The notes under the pieces are model-generated. The model worked only from the letters and a program-made list of their open reading frames with translations, had not been told where the DNA came from and made no database searches. This document shows, piece by piece, positions 59,201 to 64,000 of a DNA stretch of 64,000 nucleotides. How positions within the stretch are numbered: the first letter of the stretch is position 1; each line of letters opens with the position of its first letter. The DNA comes from Viola odorata (taxonomy: Eukaryota > Streptophyta > Magnoliopsida > Malpighiales > Violaceae): the NCBI GenBank assembly GCA_963691705.1, contig OY829541.1:32128719-32192718 (forward strand). The letters are read 5' to 3'. The position numbers and the translations under genes were made by a program.

Positions 59201-59314
59201 TCTGTAGTTCATGTTCATCCCACCATGGATGCCTTCGTAGCAAAACCCAACATTAATAATAATACAGGTTGCTATGGAAAACAATCAAAAAAAAGTGGCA
59301 ATTGCAGTAGGCAT
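56290..59314 (-). pseudogene. LRR receptor-like protein (RLP/EIX type) pseudogene
   Basis: Minus strand, from a putative ATG at 59314-59312 to TAG at 56292-56290. Order: a damaged signal peptide (an 8-T run causes a frame change), the N-terminal LRR cap (DYADCCSWYGVICDISTGHV), about 25 LRRs (for example LRYLDLSYNNFEG) in several frames, the LRR-type tail NELSGKIPSGTQIQGFDSSG, LCGKSLADNC, an acidic spacer, and a membrane span with a short basic tail (AAGFIVELWGVLGPLFFN). RLPs sense extracellular ligands and lack a kinase, as here. Breaks include frameshifts near 57130, 57450, 58220 and 58620 and a TAG at 56424-56422 just before the membrane span. It is clearly non-functional. Confidence 0.85.
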
Positions 59315-59361
59315 GATGCTAATTTGCTGCTAGAACTTGGAGTTTGTTGGAGAGATTGTTA

Positions 59362-60433
59362 ACCTATCTTTTGGCGTGTCTTGTGGGTAAAACTAGGCAC
59401 TAAACTCTTATTTTCCACTTCTTGCCATCCTCAAACGGATGGCCAAACCGAAGTGGTAAATAGAACACTTGGCACAATGTTGCACATTATGGTACATGAG
59501 TATGCTAAGTCTTGGGATGATTGTATTGCTTTTATTGAATTTGCCTATAATAGAACAATGCATTCGGCTACTCGTTTCACTCCTTTTGAACTTGTCTATG
59601 GGTTCAACCCTCTCACCCTTATAGACTTGTTACCTTTACCATTACATGATATTGCTAGCATAGATGGTGACAAGAAGGCAGCCACGGTCCAAAAACTCCA
59701 TGAGAAGGCCAAGGCACGCATGGAAAAGCTCACGGTCTGTTTGGTGGAAAAGAGAAACGCCGGTCGCCATCTACAATCCTTCGAGGTTGGGGATTGGGTG
59801 TGGCTTCACTTGCGCAAAGATAGGTTCCCACAGCACCGCAAGGGCAAGCTAAGCTCCCACGGGGATGACTCTTTCCTTATCCTAGAGAAGTTCAACAACA
59901 ATGCCTATCGCCTTGACCTTCCCCCTTCATTTGGCAACGTCCATCCTACATTTAATGTCACTGATTTATCCCCTTTTCTTGCAGATAATGAGGATGTTCA
60001 CCATGACTTGGACCTTGCCAATAGCAGCCCCCTTGATTCGAGGCCGAATCCCCTCAAAGGAGGAGGGAATGATACGAGCACGGCACCACCTCGCTACTTC
60101 ACTAGGAGCAAGGGCTTGGTGCTCCAACTCTTGAAGGCCTTAAGGGATGAGGAAGCTTACTTGAAGACTCATGAAGGCTGGGTGACGTGCCTTCATGCCG
60201 TCGCTCACACCGCAACACCTTCGAATGCCGCGGACTATGAGATTAGCCACACCGCGGAACCTCATGGGTTAATCGGCCAAGGCATGAGGAACGCCCGCGC
60301 CAACCCTAGCATCCCATGGGACACGCCCGCACAATCCCTAGCAACCCATGAAGACATCCGCACCGGCTCGCCCACGCCCTCGGCCACGCGCCCGCTCACC
60401 AAGGTGCTCGGCCCATCCACACGCTCACCTTAG
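59362..60433 (+). pseudogene. Ty3/gypsy integrase C-terminal fragment
   Basis: An open frame starting mid-integrase (HPQTDGQTEVVNRTLGTML) without the N-terminal zinc finger and most of the catalytic core. It continues through FIEFAYNRTMHSATRFTPFE and a C-terminal DNA-binding module (VGDWVWLHLRKDRFP, then NVHPTFNVTDLSPF). The frame stays open across the polypurine tract at 60055-60069 and about 120 codons into the LTR (stop 60431-60433). The left side is truncated at the receptor pseudogene. Confidence 0.85.
60055..60069 (+). other. Polypurine tract
   Basis: AAAGGAGGAGGGAAT abuts the LTR start TGATACGAGC, marking this as a 3' LTR. Confidence 0.7.
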
Positions 60434-60962
60434 AGTCCGATAGCCCAACTACAAGGCACAGTGCAGCCCCTTTGTCCAAGGGTGTGAGAGTCTTTTCCAC
60501 TTGTAAATAGCTCTAGGTATTTAAAGAAGGAGATAGACTAATTTTAGGTTTGTCTTTATTTTTGTGATTATTTCCAATCTAAGACCGAAACTCTAGCTTA
60601 GCTAAATAGGGTTCTTCAAACCTTCTTCCTCTTCTTCAAGCCGAGTGATTTGCCTAGGAATTGCCCTTAGGAGGGTCACTCTTGAAGTTGAGATCCTTGT
60701 TAGTCTTGTGGCTAGGTTGTCTAGGAATCATCCCTAGAAGGGTTAGTCGTGACCTTCAAGTTCCTTTTACTTGTATTCCCCTTTCAATCAATACATCTCC
60801 TTCTTCGTTTCCATATTTCTTCTAAGTCTTCCGCAAAGCCTTATTCCCTCCTAAACAAACAACGAACGCCTAACTTGAGCCGATCTCCTAAAGTGAGCTA
60901 GATCTACCTCTCGGCCTTGCCTAAAGCCGAATCATCAAGAGACTCCAAGGAGGCTCTTATCA
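60070..60962 (+). repeat. Gypsy 3' LTR, 893 bp
   Basis: TGATACGAGCACGG...GGCTCTTATCA with short inverted ends TGATA/TATCA. Contains TATTTAAAG (about 60517). The first 364 bp overlap the end of the pol frame. The 5' LTR is not in the window. Confidence 0.65.
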
Positions 60963-60979
60963 TTAACCACCTCAAGTGC

Positions 60980-62900
60980 AAGATTAAAGATGGTTGCAGA
61001 GGGATTCTTTATCCATAAAGAGGGTGTTGCACTCAACCGATCATCTTATCTTGATGGCAATAATTATCTGCATCGAAAAACGAAGATGTTAGCCTTCCTA
61101 GGCTCTTAAGATCAAAAGGCTCTCAAGATCAAAAGATGTTGGATTGCGTCTTAAATGGCTTTGTCTTTCCCACGGAACCAACTGGAGAAGAAGGATCATC
61201 AAAAGTTCTTCCGTTTTCTAGATGGCATGTCGGATCAATAATGAGAAAGCAAATGGAAGATAGAGCAAGGTTTGCATTATTTTGTTCCATTTCTTCAAGT
61301 GAATTTAATAGAGTTAGTGCTTGCAAAACTTCTAGGGAAGTGTGGACAACATTAGAGATTGCTCATGAGGGAACCACCCAAGTGCGTGATCTCCGGCTCA
61401 ACGCACTCAAGCATTAATATGAATTACTTGTGATGAAGAAGGAAGAATCCATCTACGACCTTAGCACAATAATTCAAAATATTTGCAATGCCATGGGTAG
61501 CCTTGGATGGACTCCAAGCGATGAAGAAATGGTCAGAAAAATCTTAAATGTTCTTCCAAGCAAATGGCTAGCCAAGACGACCGTCATTGATAAATTGGGT
61601 GTGAAACCAACCTTTGCACAACTCATCGGTTCTCTTACTGTTTATGAGTACAAACTGAAGTTGCACAACTTGGAAGAAGAGAGAGATAGAGAAGAGCATA
61701 AATATTGCTTTCACAAGCAATGTGCAAGAAGACAACGATGAATCTATTGCCCTCATCACCAAAAATTTCAAACAATTCTTGAAGAGAAATTCAAAGAATT
61801 ACCGAGCTGAGCGTTCTAACTCTTCTAAATTAAAGATTAATGATGATGTTGTTTGTTATGAGTGTGACAAACCAAGACACGTCAAAAGTGAATGTCCTAA
61901 TCTTGAAAAGAAGAGAAGACACGAAAAGAGAAGGTCTAGAGACAAGAGGGAGACTCGAAAGCATCATAAGAAGGCTTTAAAAGCCACCTCTTGGAGTGAT
62001 GATGATGAATCTAGCGACGATCAAACTGCATCATCCTCATCCGGAAACGAAGTCTCCAACTTGTGTCTTTTTGTTGACATTGACAGTGAAGCTCATCATC
62101 GAAGCTCTTCACCAACCTCAACCTCCTCTTCCAACGAAGGCATACATTTATGCTTTATGGCTCAAAGCGATAGTGAGGTAAGCTCTTGCAATTCTTCCGA
62201 TAATGAATGTAGTTTTGAAGAATTGCAAAATGCCTTTAATGATTTATATGATAGCTTTGAAGAAACTAGCAAGAACTTAAAACTTGCTAAACCACTAGAA
62301 AGTATTAAAAAAGATACTAGCAAGTTAGAAGTATTAAATAAAGAACTAACAATAGAAAATGAAGGACTAACAATTGACAATGAAGAATTAAAACTTATTT
62401 TGGCTGAAACTAGAAATGAGAACACTTCCTTAAATAAATTGCTTGAATCCTCTAGTAAGGAAGTTAAAAACAAAAATAGTACTTATGAGCTTTGTGTAAA
62501 TTCTACTAAAGAAGTGGTAGAAATAAAAGAAAAGTTTAAAAATCTTGAAACCACTCTAGCTAAATATATTCAAAGAAACCACACTCTAAATGATTTTTTG
62601 GATGTCCAAAAGAGAAGTGCTGATAAAAGTGGTCTTGGATTTAATTGCTCCACAAGTAGAAATTATTTCAAAAATTCATTTGTTAAATCTAGTTCTTCTA
62701 ATTTGAATGCTAGTTCTTCTAAACCTTCACATGATAAGCCTAAATACAAATGTAGCTATTGCAATAAATTTGATCATTTATCTTATTTTTGCTACATTCG
62801 TAGGGGGCTTATAAAAACAAAATAAATTTGGGTACCTAAGGGTACATTTGCTAATAAGGAAGGACTCAAACATGTTTGGGTACCAAAATCAAACTAATTT
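60980..62900 (+). pseudogene. Ty1/copia gag remnant (UBN2 domain, zinc knuckles)
   Basis: Begins MVAEGFFIHKEGVALNRSSY at about 60991. It is interrupted near 61108, at a stop near 61417, and by a frame change near 61722-61741, then stays open to 62825. UBN2-type gag text: VWTTLEIAHEGTTQVRDLRL and VLPSKWLAKTTVIDKL. Two CCHC-like knuckles follow: CYECDKPRHVKSEC (about 61856-61897) and CSYCNKFDHLSYFC (about 62751-62792). A Ser/Asp-rich stretch and a coiled coil separate them. The large gag with two knuckles suits the SIRE/Maximus type; that assignment is inferred. Confidence 0.8.
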
Positions 62901-63049
62901 ATTTTGTAGGTGTGCCAGAAACCCATTGCGAATAAAAGGTAATTGAATAGCGGGTGTTCACGGCACTTGGAAAGGAAACGTGACCTTAGGAGACAAAGCT
63001 TTGGTATTGGTGAAATTGGTCACTTCCTTTCTAATTATTTTCGGCAATG

Positions 63050-63050
<1 letters not shown>
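62901..63050 (+). pseudogene. Start of copia protease, decayed
   Basis: NSGCSRHLERKRDLRRQSFG resembles the protease motif DSGCSRHMTGD of copia elements. It breaks off at the microsatellite. Confidence 0.5.

Positions 63051-63051
<1 letters not shown>

Positions 63052-63096
<45 letters not shown>
63052..63096. repeat. (TA)n microsatellite
   Basis: About 22 TA units without interruption. Confidence 0.95.
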
Positions 63097-63098
<2 letters not shown>

Positions 63099-64000
63099 TT
63101 TAAATGATTCTTCTAACATTGATCATAATTGTTTAAATGCTTAAGTATATAACTCATAAATTTGGAAAAGAAAGAATTGCTCTTGTAGGAATTAGCTTGA
63201 TTGGTGGCCCAAGGGAATAACCACTAAGAGCGACATTGATTTTGTTGAGCATGCCCCGGTTGCAAGTACTGAAGCTATCCGTATGAAATGGCATGGACTA
63301 TACATTTGAGTAATCGCAATCGGTATTCCTTGAACTTTTCCTTTTATGTCTATATTTATGAGATTATTTATTTGATGCATATACTTGTTTTAAATGATCA
63401 TGTTAGTAATTAAAATCCATAATCATGTATGCTAAAGATTGTCATACAATTGCTTTAAATTGATCATGCATATTTTCTTTATTTAGAAACATTTTTATTA
63501 TGCATTTTTGCATTTGTGCATTTGTGATGATCATTGAGAAATAGGTTGGAAATGATTTCACATTAGACTATGAGGCTTTGATTAAATGTATAAGGATGTT
63601 TTTGAAGGTTATACGGAGTTTATGGAAGTTTAATCGGAGAAAAATTTGCATGAACTCAGATTTTCAGTTTTTTCTCTTTTTCCAAACCTGACTCCCTTCT
63701 CCAAAAACACGATCTTTTTATTCTAAATCGCTTAAATTTTCATCAAATCCTCCCAAACATAACCCATCAATCAATTTCATTTATTGTTTTATCTATTAAT
63801 GATCATCTCATATCACACTTGCATATTTTATTACCCCTTCCTATCTTTGTATTTTTAAGATCATAATTCCTATGGATTGGATAATTGTTGCACTAACTAC
63901 TTTATGAAGTAATTTTTTATATTTGCTTACTCCTTTCATTCTCTGAACTTTAATTTAATTAGTAGCAATTAATTTATTCTCCATGCTTTAATCTATTTTA
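63097..64000. other. AT-rich DNA, no clear feature
   Basis: A short copia-like phrase (FVEHAPVASTEAIRMKWHG near 63240-63300) may be further decayed pol. The remainder is AT-rich without coding signal. Confidence 0.4.

Noticed and set aside
63052..63096. (TA)n as a terminator or origin
   Set aside because: Simple plant microsatellite; nothing around it supports another role.
1..64000. CRISPR arrays, tRNA and rRNA genes
   Set aside because: No regularly spaced short repeats with unique spacers and no tRNA-like fold noticed by eye; primer-binding sites are only tRNA-complementary ends.

Overview
The window is nuclear DNA of a flowering plant, most likely a eudicot. The evidence is plant-type LTR retrotransposons of several lineages nested in one another, fragments of an endogenous caulimovirid (plant pararetrovirus), a PIF/Harbinger fragment, one intact multi-exon plant gene with GT-AG introns, and a decayed LRR receptor-like protein gene. 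I saw no bacterial-type operons, no tRNA or rRNA genes and no CRISPR array. The species cannot be named from the sequence.

Layout. 1-1428: gag-protease fragment of a Ty3/gypsy family that recurs at 22-44 kb; it is cut by a hAT-like end (1429-1600). 1615-2710: caulimovirid remnant, minus strand. About 2850-4860: gypsy LTR, primer-binding site and gag remnant. 5590-10390: Athila-like gypsy remnant on the minus strand with primer-binding site and LTR. 10968-17878: a mosaic in which two nearly identical 1.75-kb direct repeats flank a second caulimovirid remnant and a Harbinger transposase exon. 17887-19215: a second Athila-like LTR. 20030-22101: decayed Ty1/copia element, minus strand.

22102-44213 is the most interesting part. 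An outer Ty3/gypsy element (plus strand; LTRs at 22102 and 43418) keeps gag and protease but has lost reverse transcriptase and integrase. It carries an antisense, intron-containing gene with a plant-mobile-domain-like N-terminus and a coiled-coil C-terminus (37862-41245). Between its gag and protease a second gypsy element is inserted (24048-35300, minus strand, 11.25 kb, flanked by the duplication GGGGC). That element also has gag but no pol. Antisense to its gag lie four gene-like units: two small single-exon genes and two paralogous spliced genes of about 720-730 codons, each with its own TATA box. The spliced reading frames are continuous except for a few in-frame stop codons.

44214-48912 is a structurally complete Ty1/copia element with 125-bp LTRs and the 5-bp duplication AACCT. 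It has no recognisable gag, a GC-rich tandem-repeat leader and one nonsense codon in pol. 50964-55119 is the only gene that looks functional, a five-exon, 592-aa plant protein. 56290-59314 is a receptor-like-protein pseudogene. 59362-60962 is the 3' end of a gypsy element, and 60980-63050 is a copia gag remnant.

Order of events inferred from nesting: the copia element at 20-22 kb came first. The outer gypsy element landed in its LTR, then the antisense-gene gypsy element landed in the outer one. The copia at 44 kb came after the outer element's 3' LTR was in place.
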